A stretch of 47,122 nt of DNA from an uncultured Candidatus Saccharibacteria bacterium (GTDB lineage: Bacteria > Patescibacteriota > Saccharimonadia > Saccharimonadales > UBA4665): contig CALBGR010000001.1 in assembly GCA_937892705.1 (NCBI GenBank), positions 1 through 47,122 of the forward strand, given 5' to 3'. The translations under genes and the position numbers were made by a program. Positions 1 to 8,952 of the stretch are shown here, one piece after another (positions within the stretch are counted from its first letter, which is position 1; each line of letters starts with the position of its first letter). The notes under the pieces were generated by a model. It was not told the DNA's origin. It searched no databases and was given only the letters and a program-made list of their open reading frames with translations.

Positions 1-2
1 AT

Positions 3-1337
3 ATATGTTTTGGTTTGCCGGGTGCGCTGCCGGTACTCAATAAAGCGGCGGTGCATCTGGCTATGCGAGCGGCGTTTGCGCTTGGTACAGCGCCACAAAA
101 ATTCAGCAAGTTTGACCGTAAGCACTATTTCTATCCAGATTTGCCAAAAGGGTATCAGATTACGCAGTTCGATCAGCCGATTATTGTTAATGGTGCGATT
201 ACTATTGATGTTGATGGGCAGGAAAAGACTATAGGCATTGCTCGTGCACATCTTGAAGAAGATGCGGGCAAAAGCACACATCCGGCGGGTACTGATTACA
301 GCTTAGTCGATTTGAACCGTGCTGGTACACCGCTGCTTGAGATAGTAAGTAAACCCGAAATCCATTCACCAGCAGAAGCAAAAGCCTATGCGCGTGAACT
401 GTATTTGCGTATGAAATATGCTGATGTGTCTGATGCTGATCTGTATTACGGCAATATGCGCTTTGATGTCAATGTGAGTGTAAGCAAAACGGATGAGCTA
501 GGTGTGCGCACCGAGACGAAAAATATCAACTCGTTCCGTGCTGTAGAAAAGGTAGTTGAGTATGAAGCAAACCGTCAAATTGCCGAGCTGGAAAAAGGCA
601 ACCAGATAATTCAGGAAACTCGCGGTTGGGACGATGTTAATATGCGGACATTTAGTCAGCGTACCAAAGAAGAAGCGCATGATTACCGATATTTCCCTGA
701 CCCTGATTTGCCGCCAATTGTGCTTGATGATGAATATATTGCGCAAGTAAAGGCGGAAATGCCAGTAATGCCGGATGAGTGGCGAAAGCGATTGGCAGGT
801 TTAGGGCTCGATCATGCGCAGATTAATACATTGCTTGATGCTGAGGTAGAAGAAGACGCCTATAGTTATCTGTCACTCATAGAAGAGCATTTAGATGACA
901 AAGAATTTGCCAAGACGCTTGCAAATTGGCTGGTGAATATTGAGATTCCGTTCCGACGCGACAATGAAGTAAGTACTTCGCTGAAGGATGTGGAGCGCTC
1001 TGAGCTATATGCTGCTGTACATGCATTGGTAAAGGCTAATAAATTGAGTTCAACTAATGTGAAAGCGCTTATTCTTGATGTTTTGACTGAAGGGGTGCTG
1101 CCGAAGAGTGTTGAGGTATTCGCTTCTGAAAAGGGCTATATCCAGGTATCTGATGAAGGTGAGATTGCTAAGATCGTCGCGCAGGTGATTGCTGATAATC
1201 CAAAGGCAGTGAGCGATGTGCAAAACGGTGAAATGAAGGCTATTGGTTTCTTGGTAGGGCAGGTTATGAAAGCTTCAAAAGGCAAGGCAAATCCGTCGCT
1301 GGCTCAAGAGATTATCCGCAAGCAGCTTGGTGTCTAG
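3..1337 (+). CDS. gatB: Aspartyl/glutamyl-tRNA(Asn/Gln) amidotransferase subunit B (5'-truncated)
   Basis: GatB is the glutaminyl/asparaginyl-forming subunit of the GatCAB complex, which amidates Glu-tRNA(Gln) and Asp-tRNA(Asn) in the cytoplasm. The reading frame is open to the left edge, and the first visible residues (GLPGALPVLNKAAV) belong to the conserved GatB core, so roughly 35-40 N-terminal residues lie outside the window. A TTG at 15 lies inside this conserved block and is not the start. Family blocks seen are NMRFDVNVSV, ETKNINSFRAVEKV and the RTKEEAHDYRYFPDPDLPP segment, followed by the helical C-terminal YqeY-like tail ending IIRKQLGV, which is a normal terminus. galU follows after 33 nt on the same strand. 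No fault is seen in the visible part. Very confident. Confidence 0.97.
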   Translation: MCFGLPGALPVLNKAAVHLAMRAAFALGTAPQKFSKFDRKHYFYPDLPKGYQITQFDQPIIVNGAITIDVDGQEKTIGIARAHLEEDAGKSTHPAGTDYSLVDLNRAGTPLLEIVSKPEIHSPAEAKAYARELYLRMKYADVSDADLYYGNMRFDVNVSVSKTDELGVRTETKNINSFRAVEKVVEYEANRQIAELEKGNQIIQETRGWDDVNMRTFSQRTKEEAHDYRYFPDPDLPPIVLDDEYIAQVKAEMPVMPDEWRKRLAGLGLDHAQINTLLDAEVEEDAYSYLSLIEEHLDDKEFAKTLANWLVNIEIPFRRDNEVSTSLKDVERSELYAAVHALVKANKLSSTNVKALILDVLTEGVLPKSVEVFASEKGYIQVSDEGEIAKIVAQVIADNPKAVSDVQNGEMKAIGFLVGQVMKASKGKANPSLAQEIIRKQLGV

Positions 1338-1370
1338 CTATTGTGTTCATGGTTATATATACTTGAAGTT

Positions 1371-2279
1371 ATGGCAAATACTACACCAAAGAAAGTCCGA
1401 AAAGCAGTCATTGCCGCCGCAGGCTTTGGTACACGGTTTTTACCGCAAACAAAGGCTATGCCAAAGGAAATGCTGCCGCTCGTTGATAAACCAATTATTC
1501 AGTATATTGTAGAAGAATTAGTTGATGCAGGGGTTGAAGATATAATTATCATCACTGGCTATCATAAGCGTACTATTGAAGATCATTTTGATGTGCCGAA
1601 CGCTGATTTAATCAACAATCTAAAGCAGGGCGGCAAAGAAGATTTAATACAGCAGACTGAAGTAGTTAGTAACATGGCGAATTTTGTCTATATTAGGCAA
1701 AAAGGCATGTATGGTACTGCGACGCCGCTGTTATGTGCCGAGCATCTTATTGAAAACGAGCCGTTTCTTTATACGTATGCGGATGATTTTGTGGTCGCAA
1801 AGCCAAGTCGGTTTAGTCAGCTCGTAAAAGTCTATGAGGCTAACCCAGGTAGCTCAGTACTCACCTGTATAGATGCTGATAAGCCAGATGATTACGCACG
1901 GTATGGCTATATTGCTGGCGATGAATTAGATGGTAGATTGTACGCGGTAAAAACAATTATTGAGAAGCCTGGTTCGAAAGAAAAGGCGCCATCATCTATT
2001 GCGAGTGTCGGAGGATATTTATTGGACCCAGCAATATTCCCGTATTTGCATGAGCAGAAGAAGCTTGTAAAACCTGGCGAAGAGATTATGATTCAGCCAG
2101 CAATGCAGCGCATGATTGATGATGGATATAAAATGTTCGGGCTAAAGACAAATGGAAAATATTATGATGCTGGCAATAAATTAGAGTATGTGAAGACGAT
2201 TGTAGACTTTGCACTGATGCGCGATGATATCAAAGATGAATTTCGAAAATATTTAGAGGAAGTCGTTGCCAAACAATAG
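1371..2279 (+). CDS. galU: UTP-glucose-1-phosphate uridylyltransferase
   Basis: GalU makes UDP-glucose from UTP and glucose-1-phosphate for envelope glycans. The 302-residue product has the nucleotidyltransferase signature near the N-terminus (AAAGFGTRFLPQTKAMPKEM, with the G-x-G-T-R loop and the catalytic Lys region), then KPIIQYIVEE, the YADDF metal/nucleotide block, and IIEKPGSKEKAPSS; length is typical. The frame is open from a TTG at 1341, but the ATG at 1371 begins the normal N-terminus (MANTTPKKVRKAVI), so that start is chosen. No clear Shine-Dalgarno precedes it and it follows gatB closely, so co-transcription is likely. The 83 nt after it hold no recognisable terminator. Confidence 0.95.
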   Translation: MANTTPKKVRKAVIAAAGFGTRFLPQTKAMPKEMLPLVDKPIIQYIVEELVDAGVEDIIIITGYHKRTIEDHFDVPNADLINNLKQGGKEDLIQQTEVVSNMANFVYIRQKGMYGTATPLLCAEHLIENEPFLYTYADDFVVAKPSRFSQLVKVYEANPGSSVLTCIDADKPDDYARYGYIAGDELDGRLYAVKTIIEKPGSKEKAPSSIASVGGYLLDPAIFPYLHEQKKLVKPGEEIMIQPAMQRMIDDGYKMFGLKTNGKYYDAGNKLEYVKTIVDFALMRDDIKDEFRKYLEEVVAKQ

Positions 2280-2362
2280 TCAAAATAAAGAGCAAGTTTT
2301 TAGAGAAATAGGAATTTTCAAATACGGTATTACAGTACTTTATTCCTTTGGATAAAGTTTCG

Positions 2363-3106
2363 TCAACGCCAAGACCACCTATACCAAGAGTCGCTAGCAA
2401 GCCAAGTGGGCTTGTCTGTTAGTCCCATGTGGGCAGTGCTGTCAGGTTTGAGATCATCGTAGCGACCAGCATTTCGCAACCAGGAAAGTGCTTTTATGAT
2501 CTGGCCTTTTTTATCAAATATCATTGCTAGCCGGGTTAGTCGTTCACGCTTTGCATATTGGGCAATGCCGTTTACCAGGATAGTTTTAAAGTCGACTTCA
2601 AATCCCATCATTTCTAGTTCGGTTTGCAGTTCGTTTTTTGCCATTCGAATAAGCACTGATTCTGTACTGATATAATCAACTGAAATCTGTGGTGCATAAG
2701 CTTCAAATAGGTCTATAGTACGTAGGCTATGAAACTCCCAGCCTGCCACTTGTAGTTGTTTGATTTTTTCAATTTCGCAATAGTTGGCCAGTGTTTCCAC
2801 CTGGTAAGGTGTATTGATTAGTCGGTTTTGGCCAGCAGGCAAAAGTGTAACTGATGCGTTATTTGGCAGCAGATTTTTATGCGATGTCGCCAGCAGCGCT
2901 CCGGTAGTCTGCGGAAAATCCCGATAACTTTGCTCGCCAGCGATAAGCAGCTTGATTTTGTTCGAGCCAATATATTCCCGAGCTGCTAGGGCAGCCAATA
3001 GGCTAAGTCGAGATGGTACTGGATAGTTCATTCCTTCACGAATGACGCTGCTATACGTCATTAATACTGTAGCTTCATGTACCTCTGGCTGACGCTCCAA
3101 ATTCAT
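2363..3106 (-). CDS. Hypothetical protein, weakly DUF218/YdcF-like
   Basis: A 247-residue soluble protein without signal peptide or membrane helix. Its order of elements resembles DUF218 (YdcF/SanA/ElyC) proteins: an early strand (ATVLMTYSS), an Arg-containing helix (SRLSLLAALAAREYI), a strand with Gly (KIKLLIAGEQS), a second strand pair around residue 80-95 and an NT-x-x-QVETLANY block like the family NT-x-E motif. The usual GGG loop of that family is missing, so the match is weak and the function is unknown. It is divergent from the 3204 gene; the 97-bp intergenic region is A+T rich and carries a TATAAA-like -10 about 12 nt before this start. It converges with galU. Confidence 0.6.
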   Translation of the reverse strand: MNLERQPEVHEATVLMTYSSVIREGMNYPVPSRLSLLAALAAREYIGSNKIKLLIAGEQSYRDFPQTTGALLATSHKNLLPNNASVTLLPAGQNRLINTPYQVETLANYCEIEKIKQLQVAGWEFHSLRTIDLFEAYAPQISVDYISTESVLIRMAKNELQTELEMMGFEVDFKTILVNGIAQYAKRERLTRLAMIFDKKGQIIKALSWLRNAGRYDDLKPDSTAHMGLTDKPTWLASDSWYRWSWR

Positions 3107-3191
3107 AGTTACAATTATTTTATAATCGTGTCATTTCATCAAATACATCTGTAACTTTAGCAAATTAAAAACAATTTCATATCATTAGTGG

Positions 3192-3197
3192 TATAAT
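3192..3197 (+). promoter_or_regulatory. Extended -10 promoter, leaderless start at 3204
   Basis: TATAAT preceded by TGG (TG-n extended -10). Only 6 nt separate the hexamer from the ATG at 3204, so the transcript should begin at or next to the start codon. No -35 match is visible. Confidence 0.7.
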
Positions 3198-3203
3198 TGG
3201 GGT

Positions 3204-3470
3204 ATGAGTGAAGCGGCTGAAATTCTAGTTATCATTACCTCGAGCGTATTAGTAATATTTTTAGTACTGGCGATTATTGGCGCGATACAGTTCATACTAC
3301 TGGTGAAAAAAATAAAAAAGGTGGTACAAAAAGCAGAAAACGTTACCGATACAGTAGAGTCAATTGGTGAGACAATTAGAAAAACGCAAATGACAGTTGG
3401 TATTAGTAGCGTGGTTGCTGCGCTGGCAAATGCTATAACGAAAGCTACAAATGCGAAACGGAGGAAATAA
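3204..3470 (+). CDS. Small single-pass membrane protein with amphipathic tail
   Basis: 88 residues. Residues about 6-31 form one strongly hydrophobic helix (LVIITSSVLVIFLVLAII), followed by a basic stretch (KKIKKVVQKAENV) and a helical, coiled-coil-prone segment ending in a basic tail (TKATNAKRRK). The layout recalls DUF948-type envelope proteins, which often sit beside ytxH genes as here, but similarity is not strong enough to name it. It is the first gene of a three-gene same-strand cluster (3204-4183) with a 3-nt gap to the YtxH gene. A leaderless promoter precedes it. Function unknown; likely an envelope structural or stress factor. Confidence 0.75.
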   Translation: MSEAAEILVIITSSVLVIFLVLAIIGAIQFILLVKKIKKVVQKAENVTDTVESIGETIRKTQMTVGISSVVAALANAITKATNAKRRK

Positions 3471-3473
3471 GGT

Positions 3474-3875
3474 ATGGGTAAACATGCAGGAAGATTCGCT
3501 CTTGGTGCGTTATTTGCAGCTGCAGCAGGTTATGTTGCAGGCATACTAACAGCTCCAAAAAGCGGTAAAGAAACACGCGAAGATATTAAAAATGCTGCAA
3601 ACAAAAAAATCGCAGAGATAGAACGGGAACTTAAGAAAAAACATACAGAGCTTACTGCACTTATTAAGGATGCAAGCGAGCGAGCGCAGCAGGCTAAAGG
3701 TACAGTCAAAAAAGAAATAGAAGATCGCGTTGATAAAGCGATGCGAGCAAAAGATAAGGTGCGCATTGCGCTGAGCGGGGTGCGTGACGGCGAAACTTCA
3801 GACAGTGATCTACAAAAAGCTATTGATGAAGCCGAAAAAGCAGTTGAGCACTTAAAGAAGTATTTGAAGAAATAG
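3474..3875 (+). CDS. YtxH domain-containing protein
   Basis: 133 residues. The N-terminus carries the YtxH hallmark: a glycine/alanine-rich membrane helix (residues about 6-24) followed by TAPKSGKETREDI, the conserved post-helix motif. The remaining ~100 residues are a highly charged Lys/Glu/Ala coiled coil. YtxH proteins are small membrane-anchored proteins, some stress-induced, of unclear function. A Shine-Dalgarno (GGAGG) lies in the last codons of the preceding gene, about 9 nt before the ATG, so the two are translated from one message. Confidence 0.85.
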   Translation: MGKHAGRFALGALFAAAAGYVAGILTAPKSGKETREDIKNAANKKIAEIERELKKKHTELTALIKDASERAQQAKGTVKKEIEDRVDKAMRAKDKVRIALSGVRDGETSDSDLQKAIDEAEKAVEHLKKYLKK

Positions 3876-3883
3876 TTACTTTT

Positions 3884-4183
3884 ATGCGACCTCGATCAAA
3901 CGACAAAAAACAAAAAGCGCCACTTGTGAAAAAAAGGACAGCTGCTGAATACGAACAGATGGGCCGTGATCTTGAGGCTTTATATCTCAACATCCATCCA
4001 GACAAGTTAGCCTTTTATAAGGCAGCATTTTTGCGTGGTGTTTTAGGCGGTGTTGGCGGCGTGATTGGTGCAACAGTAGTAATTGCACTGCTGCTTTGGG
4101 TATTATCGCTATTTAATAACGTGCCGCTTATCGGTGGTTTTGTTGAAGCAATACAGCGAACTATTGAGGGTGGCTCAAGGTAA
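3884..4183 (+). CDS. DUF5665-like small membrane protein
   Basis: 99 residues: a basic N-terminus (KKQKAPLVKKRTA), an amphipathic helix (YEQMGRDLEALYLNIHPDKL), then a Gly-rich region running into one or two membrane helices (LRGVLGGVGGVIGATVVIALLLWVLSLF, residues about 49-77). The combination of basic head, helix and Gly-rich transmembrane segment matches DUF5665 proteins as I know them; the family name is tentative. It lies 8 nt after the YtxH gene with no clear Shine-Dalgarno, so it is probably translated by coupling. The three-gene cluster likely acts together at the membrane, but no role is known. Confidence 0.75.
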   Translation: MRPRSNDKKQKAPLVKKRTAAEYEQMGRDLEALYLNIHPDKLAFYKAAFLRGVLGGVGGVIGATVVIALLLWVLSLFNNVPLIGGFVEAIQRTIEGGSR

Positions 4184-4231
4184 AATTGTCTTGTTGTAAA
4201 ACTTCATCTAGCCCTCTCGACACGTACACCT

Positions 4232-4237
4232 TATAAT
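4232..4237 (+). promoter_or_regulatory. -10 promoter element for dnaE
   Basis: TATAAT 28 nt before the dnaE ATG. Unlike most promoters here it leaves a real leader of about 22 nt containing the Shine-Dalgarno-like AGAGGG 10 nt before the start. No convincing -35. Confidence 0.55.
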
Positions 4238-4265
4238 AAGTGCCAAAGAAAGAGGGTAGCGAAAC

Positions 4266-7200
4266 ATGGCAAAAGACGCTCGAGCGTCATTAAAACCGAG
4301 TGATTATGTGCACCTGCATAATCATACACAGTTTAGTTTGCTTGACGGGTTGACGCGCGTAGGTCCATTGATGGATTTCACAAAAGAGCATGGCATGGAA
4401 GCGGTCGCTATGACGGACCACGGCACGCTATCAGGCGCGATCGAGTTTTACAAAGAAGCAACTGCGCGCGGTATCAAGCCGATTATAGGCATCGAGACAT
4501 ATGTCGCTGCGCGTAAACATACCGATAAAGACCCGCAGAAAGACAAGGTGCGGTATCATTTAATTCTTTTGGCGATGAATATGCAGGGATATCAAAACCT
4601 GATGAAGCTATCGACTATTGCCAATCTTGACGGATTTTACTACTATCCGCGCATCGATCATGATCTACTCAAACAGTACAATGAAGGTATTATAGCGCTC
4701 AGTGGCTGTATGAGTGGTGAAGTTGGCAGCGCGCTCAAAGAAGATCAGTATGACCAAGCAAAAAAGATTGCTGAGTGGTACAAAAGTGTTTTTGGTGATC
4801 GATATTATTTGGAGCTACAGGATCATGGTCATCCAGATAATCTGCTAGCAAGTTCAGAGCAGCAACGAATCAATGAAGGTATTTTAAAACTTGGTAAAGA
4901 ACTGGATATTCCAGTGGTATTGACTTGTGATGCGCACTATTTGCACCATGAAGATCAGGATGCGCACGAAATTCTGCTCTGTATCGGAACCGGATCATAT
5001 TTGAGCGATGAAAATCGTATGACGCTTAAGGATTTTCCGCTGCATGTAGTGCCGCCTGCAGAGTTAATTGAGCGCTGGGGCAAAGATCACCCAGAGGTCA
5101 TTACCAATACCAAAGTAATTGCCGATAGATGTAATTTGGAGATTGAGCTTGGTAAGATTCTGATTCCTAAATTTCCGGTGCCGAAAGGTGAAACTGAAAA
5201 ATCATATCTAGATAAGCTAGTGTATCGAGGGCTGGCATGGCGCTATGGTGGTGTTGATGAAGAAAAGGCTGCGAAACTGAGCACTGCAGATGCCAAGAAA
5301 ACGCTTCCCGAAAATATCTTAAAACGAGCAGAGTACGAATTGTCGGTGATCGACAATATGGGTTTTAATGGTTATTTCCTGATTATCCAGGACTTTATTA
5401 ACTGGGGCAAGAATCAGGGTATTGTGTTTGGTCCAGGTCGAGGTAGTGCGGCTGGGTCGATTATTTCGTATGCGCTAAAAATCACCGAACTTGATCCGAT
5501 TAAGTATGATCTGCTGTTTGAGCGCTTTTTGAATCCTGATCGTATCAGTATGCCAGATATCGATATTGATATTCAGGATACGCGTCGTGATGAGGTAATT
5601 CAGTATTGTGTAGAAAAGTACGGCAAAGAGCGAGTAGCTAATATTGTGACGTTTGGTCGTATGTTTGCACGTAACGCAGTGCGTGATGTTGCGCGTGTGC
5701 TGCAGGTGCCATATGCTGAGGCTGATCGTATAGCCAAGATGATTCCAGCCCCTGTGCAGGGTCGGCATATCCCATTAGAAACGTCGTTGCAAAATGATCC
5801 AGATCTTAAAAACGAATATGAAACAAACGAATCTGCCCGTGAGGTGTTTAATCAGGCGCTTCGTCTTGAGGGAACGATTCGGTCTCATGGTGTACATGCG
5901 GCGGGTGTCGTGATTGCGCCGGATGATATTGTGAAGTTTGTGCCGCTTGAAATGGCACAAAAAGGTGTAATCACCACGCAATATCCAATGGGGCCGGTTG
6001 AAGAACTCGGGTTGCTTAAGATGGATTTCCTGGGCCTGAGCAACTTGACGATCATTAAAAATACGCTGCGTATTATTAAAAAAGTTTATGGTGTAGATAT
6101 TGATATTAACGCTATCCCGCTTGATGACGAGGAGACATTTAAACTGTTCCAGCGTGGTGATACAACCGGTGTGTTCCAGTTAGAATCTGCCGGAATGAAG
6201 CGCTATTTGAAGGAATTAAAGCCGACAGTGTTTGACGATATTATCGCGATGGTGGCTTTGTACCGGCCGGGTCCAATGCAGTTCATTGATAGCTTTATTC
6301 GTCGTAAACATGGCGAGGAAGAAATAAAATATCTGCATCCTAAGATGGAGGCTGCACTCAGTAGTACATACGGTATTTTGGTCTATCAAGAGCAGTTCAT
6401 GCAGATTTCTAAGGACCTTGCCGGCTTTACTGGTGGCCAGGCGGATACACTGCGTAAGGCCGTGGGCAAGAAAATCATGTCCATGATGAAAAAGATCAAG
6501 CCGGAATTTATCGAAGGTGCAGTAAAACACAGCGGCGCTGATCGAGCATTAATGGAAAAGTTCTGGACACAACTTGAAGAGTTTGCGAACTACTGTTTCA
6601 ACAAATCGCACGCAGCATGTTACGGGTTGATTGCGTACCAAACCGCCTATCTGAAAGCACATTATCCAGCAGCGTTTATGGCGGCGCTAATGACAAGTGA
6701 CTATGATGACATTGATCGTTTGGCGATTGAAATTGCCGAGTGTCAGCATATGGGCATTGACGTGCTCCCGCCGGATGTGAATGAATCATTCGGTGAATTT
6801 GCGATTGTAAAAGATAAGGATAACCCTGACAACCGTAAGGCGCCAATTCGTTTCGGTATGAGTGCTATCAAAAATGTTGGCACAAATGCGGTTGAGGAGA
6901 TTTTACGAGCGCGCGCTATTGATGGCAAGTTTACTGATATTGAAGATTTCCTATCAAAAGTTAATGTGCGTATTGTGAACCGAAAGAATCTCGAAAGCCT
7001 GATAAAAGCCGGTGCCTTTGATCGTTTCGGTTCACGTTCACAGCTGCTGCACAATCTGGATAGCATGCTTGCATATGCATCCCGATTGCAGAAAGAGGCA
7101 TCAAGCGGTCAGACAGATTTGTTTGGCAATCTGCTTGAAGATACCTCGCATGTGAAGCCAAAACTGGCATTAGAAGCAGCGCCAAAAGAACATAACTTGC

Positions 7201-7928
7201 GTGAGCAGTTGTTATGGGAGCGTGAACTACTTGGACTGTATTTGAGCCAACACCCGCTATCAATGTATGAGAAGTTTTTAAATGAGCAGACAATACAGCT
7301 CGCAACATTACTTCCAGAGCACGATGGCAAAACAGTGCGAGTTGGCGGCGCAATTAATGATGTGCGTGAAATCACTACAAAAAACGGCAAAAAAATGGCC
7401 TTTGTCCGTATTGAAGACCAGACTGCTGAGATGGAGCTGATTGTGTTCCCAAGCAGTTTTCAGCAAACACTTGGTCTTTGGGAGCGCGATAAAGTAGTGC
7501 TCGTAAATGGCAAAGTTTCGGCTAAAGACAGAGACGGTAATATCAGTAGCGAGGTGAAGATTATTGTAGATGATGGTCGTGAAATTACTGCTGAACAAGC
7601 GCAAAACTACCAAGAGACTGGCAAAAAGGTAAAAGCTCCAAAGGCAAATAAAAAAGTGAAAGCGGAAATAGCTACCACCAAGAAAGCGGAAGTGGTGAAA
7701 AAACCGGAACGGCTGTATATCCGGTTGATTAACAGCGATGACCAGGAGCTACTACTGTCGCTAAAACAGGTAATAGACAACCACCAAGGTGATATGGACG
7801 TGGTATTAGTACTTGGGCCGTCGGATGCGAAACAAGTTATTAAATTGCCTGGCGGAGTAGAAAAGAGTGACGAGCTTATTGATGCAATTACAGCATTGGT
7901 CGGTGCTACGAACGTCAAAGTCCAGTAG
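4266..7928 (+). CDS. dnaE: DNA polymerase III alpha subunit
   Basis: Replicative DNA polymerase catalytic subunit, 1220 residues, DnaE type. In order: an N-terminal PHP domain (HLHNHTQFSLLDGL at about residue 17, AMTDHG), the palm with GPGRGSAAGSIISYAL and the catalytic acidic motif MPDIDIDI, the HGVHAAGVVI block, the FNKSHAACYGLIAYQTAYLKA motif, a helix-hairpin-helix region, and an OB fold (VRVGGAINDVREITTKNGKK) near residue 1020. A Lys/Ala-rich linker and a short C-terminal domain follow. The PHP metal-binding His residues appear intact, so proofreading by this domain is possible. Start chosen at the ATG after AGAGGG. The gene converges with the CAP-domain gene 21 nt downstream without a visible terminator. 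Confidence 0.98.
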   Translation: MAKDARASLKPSDYVHLHNHTQFSLLDGLTRVGPLMDFTKEHGMEAVAMTDHGTLSGAIEFYKEATARGIKPIIGIETYVAARKHTDKDPQKDKVRYHLILLAMNMQGYQNLMKLSTIANLDGFYYYPRIDHDLLKQYNEGIIALSGCMSGEVGSALKEDQYDQAKKIAEWYKSVFGDRYYLELQDHGHPDNLLASSEQQRINEGILKLGKELDIPVVLTCDAHYLHHEDQDAHEILLCIGTGSYLSDENRMTLKDFPLHVVPPAELIERWGKDHPEVITNTKVIADRCNLEIELGKILIPKFPVPKGETEKSYLDKLVYRGLAWRYGGVDEEKAAKLSTADAKKTLPENILKRAEYELSVIDNMGFNGYFLIIQDFINWGKNQGIVFGPGRGSAAGSIISYALKITELDPIKYDLLFERFLNPDRISMPDIDIDIQDTRRDEVIQYCVEKYGKERVANIVTFGRMFARNAVRDVARVLQVPYAEADRIAKMIPAPVQGRHIPLETSLQNDPDLKNEYETNESAREVFNQALRLEGTIRSHGVHAAGVVIAPDDIVKFVPLEMAQKGVITTQYPMGPVEELGLLKMDFLGLSNLTIIKNTLRIIKKVYGVDIDINAIPLDDEETFKLFQRGDTTGVFQLESAGMKRYLKELKPTVFDDIIAMVALYRPGPMQFIDSFIRRKHGEEEIKYLHPKMEAALSSTYGILVYQEQFMQISKDLAGFTGGQADTLRKAVGKKIMSMMKKIKPEFIEGAVKHSGADRALMEKFWTQLEEFANYCFNKSHAACYGLIAYQTAYLKAHYPAAFMAALMTSDYDDIDRLAIEIAECQHMGIDVLPPDVNESFGEFAIVKDKDNPDNRKAPIRFGMSAIKNVGTNAVEEILRARAIDGKFTDIEDFLSKVNVRIVNRKNLESLIKAGAFDRFGSRSQLLHNLDSMLAYASRLQKEASSGQTDLFGNLLEDTSHVKPKLALEAAPKEHNLREQLLWERELLGLYLSQHPLSMYEKFLNEQTIQLATLLPEHDGKTVRVGGAINDVREITTKNGKKMAFVRIEDQTAEMELIVFPSSFQQTLGLWERDKVVLVNGKVSAKDRDGNISSEVKIIVDDGREITAEQAQNYQETGKKVKAPKANKKVKAEIATTKKAEVVKKPERLYIRLINSDDQELLLSLKQVIDNHQGDMDVVLVLGPSDAKQVIKLPGGVEKSDELIDAITALVGATNVKVQ

Positions 7929-7949
7929 CAGTGTTCCCGGGCAGTTGTA

Positions 7950-8906
7950 CTATTGAATAACACCTACAGTTCGTGTCAGGATAAAGCCGATCATAATGCT
8001 GCTGACTATCACAATATCCAGCACTTTGTGTTTAATTATAAATTGTTCACCTTTCACCACTGCACGGTGCCAGGCGAGACTATGACGGGTGATGAGTAGG
8101 ATGAGGAGTACTGCGCCAAGGATAGAAAGCGCATAAATACTCCATGGCGCACTGCCGCTGGTTGCCATTTGGATACGAGCTACCTTAGTTTCTCCAGGCA
8201 CTACAGCACTAATTTGAATCCGTCCAGTATTGTTTTGAGTATTTATGGCGATCGGCTGACCGTTGGTGGCTTGTGGCGGGACTTCAATATCACTACTTGC
8301 TAACGTAGTACTATCAAGTATTGGTGCGGCGTACATGGCAACAACAACAGTTTGTTCGCCTTCACCTTGGTAATTTGGACTGTGAGCGATTCCAAATCCC
8401 ACTTCGCTGTAGTTACTGTTTAGTATGTTGGCTTTATGTCCGGGGCTGTTCATCCATCCAGCTACCGCACTTGCGCTATCACTGAAGCCGTAGGCTAGAT
8501 TTTCGCCAGCAGCTGCATAACGATACCCCACTTGGTCGAGAAAGATCCACGGTTCTTTGCCTTCGGGTGTAGTATGTGACCAGTAGTTGCGGGCAATCAT
8601 ATCTTCTGCTTTGGCTTGTGCAGCTTTTGAAAGTGTGGGGTTGTGAGTCAAGGCCCGCAAGTTATGTTCAATACGCCTTTCATTTGTGTTCGCAAGCAGG
8701 CCGTCGTGAGTCATGTTGGTGGCGTAACTAAGGACGCCGCGCTGCATAGTGAGGCTGTTTAAGAGTAGTCCAATACCAACAATAAGCGCTAAAGGAATAT
8801 ACGGCCAATATGCTTTTACGAAACTGTTGTTTCTTTTTTGGTGTTTTCCGACGCGTCGTTTATGGTGAATGGTAGTTTTTGGTTTTGGTTTGGTTGCAAT
8901 TGCCAT
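7950..8906 (-). CDS. Membrane-anchored CAP-domain (SCP/PR-1-like) protein
   Basis: 318 residues from the ATG at 8906; the open frame extends 44 codons further upstream but that part is A+T-rich leader and overlaps the probable -10. The protein has a basic N-terminus, a membrane helix (YIPLALIVGIGLLLNSL), and an extracellular CAP domain with the family blocks HNLRALTHNPTLSKAAQAKA, NYWSHTTPEG, GENLAYGF and GWMNSPGHKANILN; the His and Glu residues of the CAP cleft are present. After it come a strand-rich segment and two C-terminal hydrophobic helices (IYALSILGAVLLILLITRH and a final one ending VGVIQ). CAP proteins are surface or secreted and often modulate envelopes or partner cells. An extended -10 (TGT plus TACAAT) lies at 8936-8941. 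Confidence 0.88.
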   Translation of the reverse strand: MAIATKPKPKTTIHHKRRVGKHQKRNNSFVKAYWPYIPLALIVGIGLLLNSLTMQRGVLSYATNMTHDGLLANTNERRIEHNLRALTHNPTLSKAAQAKAEDMIARNYWSHTTPEGKEPWIFLDQVGYRYAAAGENLAYGFSDSASAVAGWMNSPGHKANILNSNYSEVGFGIAHSPNYQGEGEQTVVVAMYAAPILDSTTLASSDIEVPPQATNGQPIAINTQNNTGRIQISAVVPGETKVARIQMATSGSAPWSIYALSILGAVLLILLITRHSLAWHRAVVKGEQFIIKHKVLDIVIVSSIMIGFILTRTVGVIQ

Positions 8907-8952
8907 ACTGATTTTTGTGTTTATGCTTTTATGCAATTGTAACACATAAATA

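Noticed and set aside
498..746. Minus-strand open frame inside gatB
   Set aside because: Lies wholly within a well-supported conserved gene and has no family similarity; the same holds for the other antisense frames within dnaE, clpC, rpoB, pepN and PBP.
2280..2362. Terminator between galU and the DUF218-like gene
   Set aside because: Only a 5-bp GGAAT/ATTCC pairing with a long loop can be drawn; not convincing.
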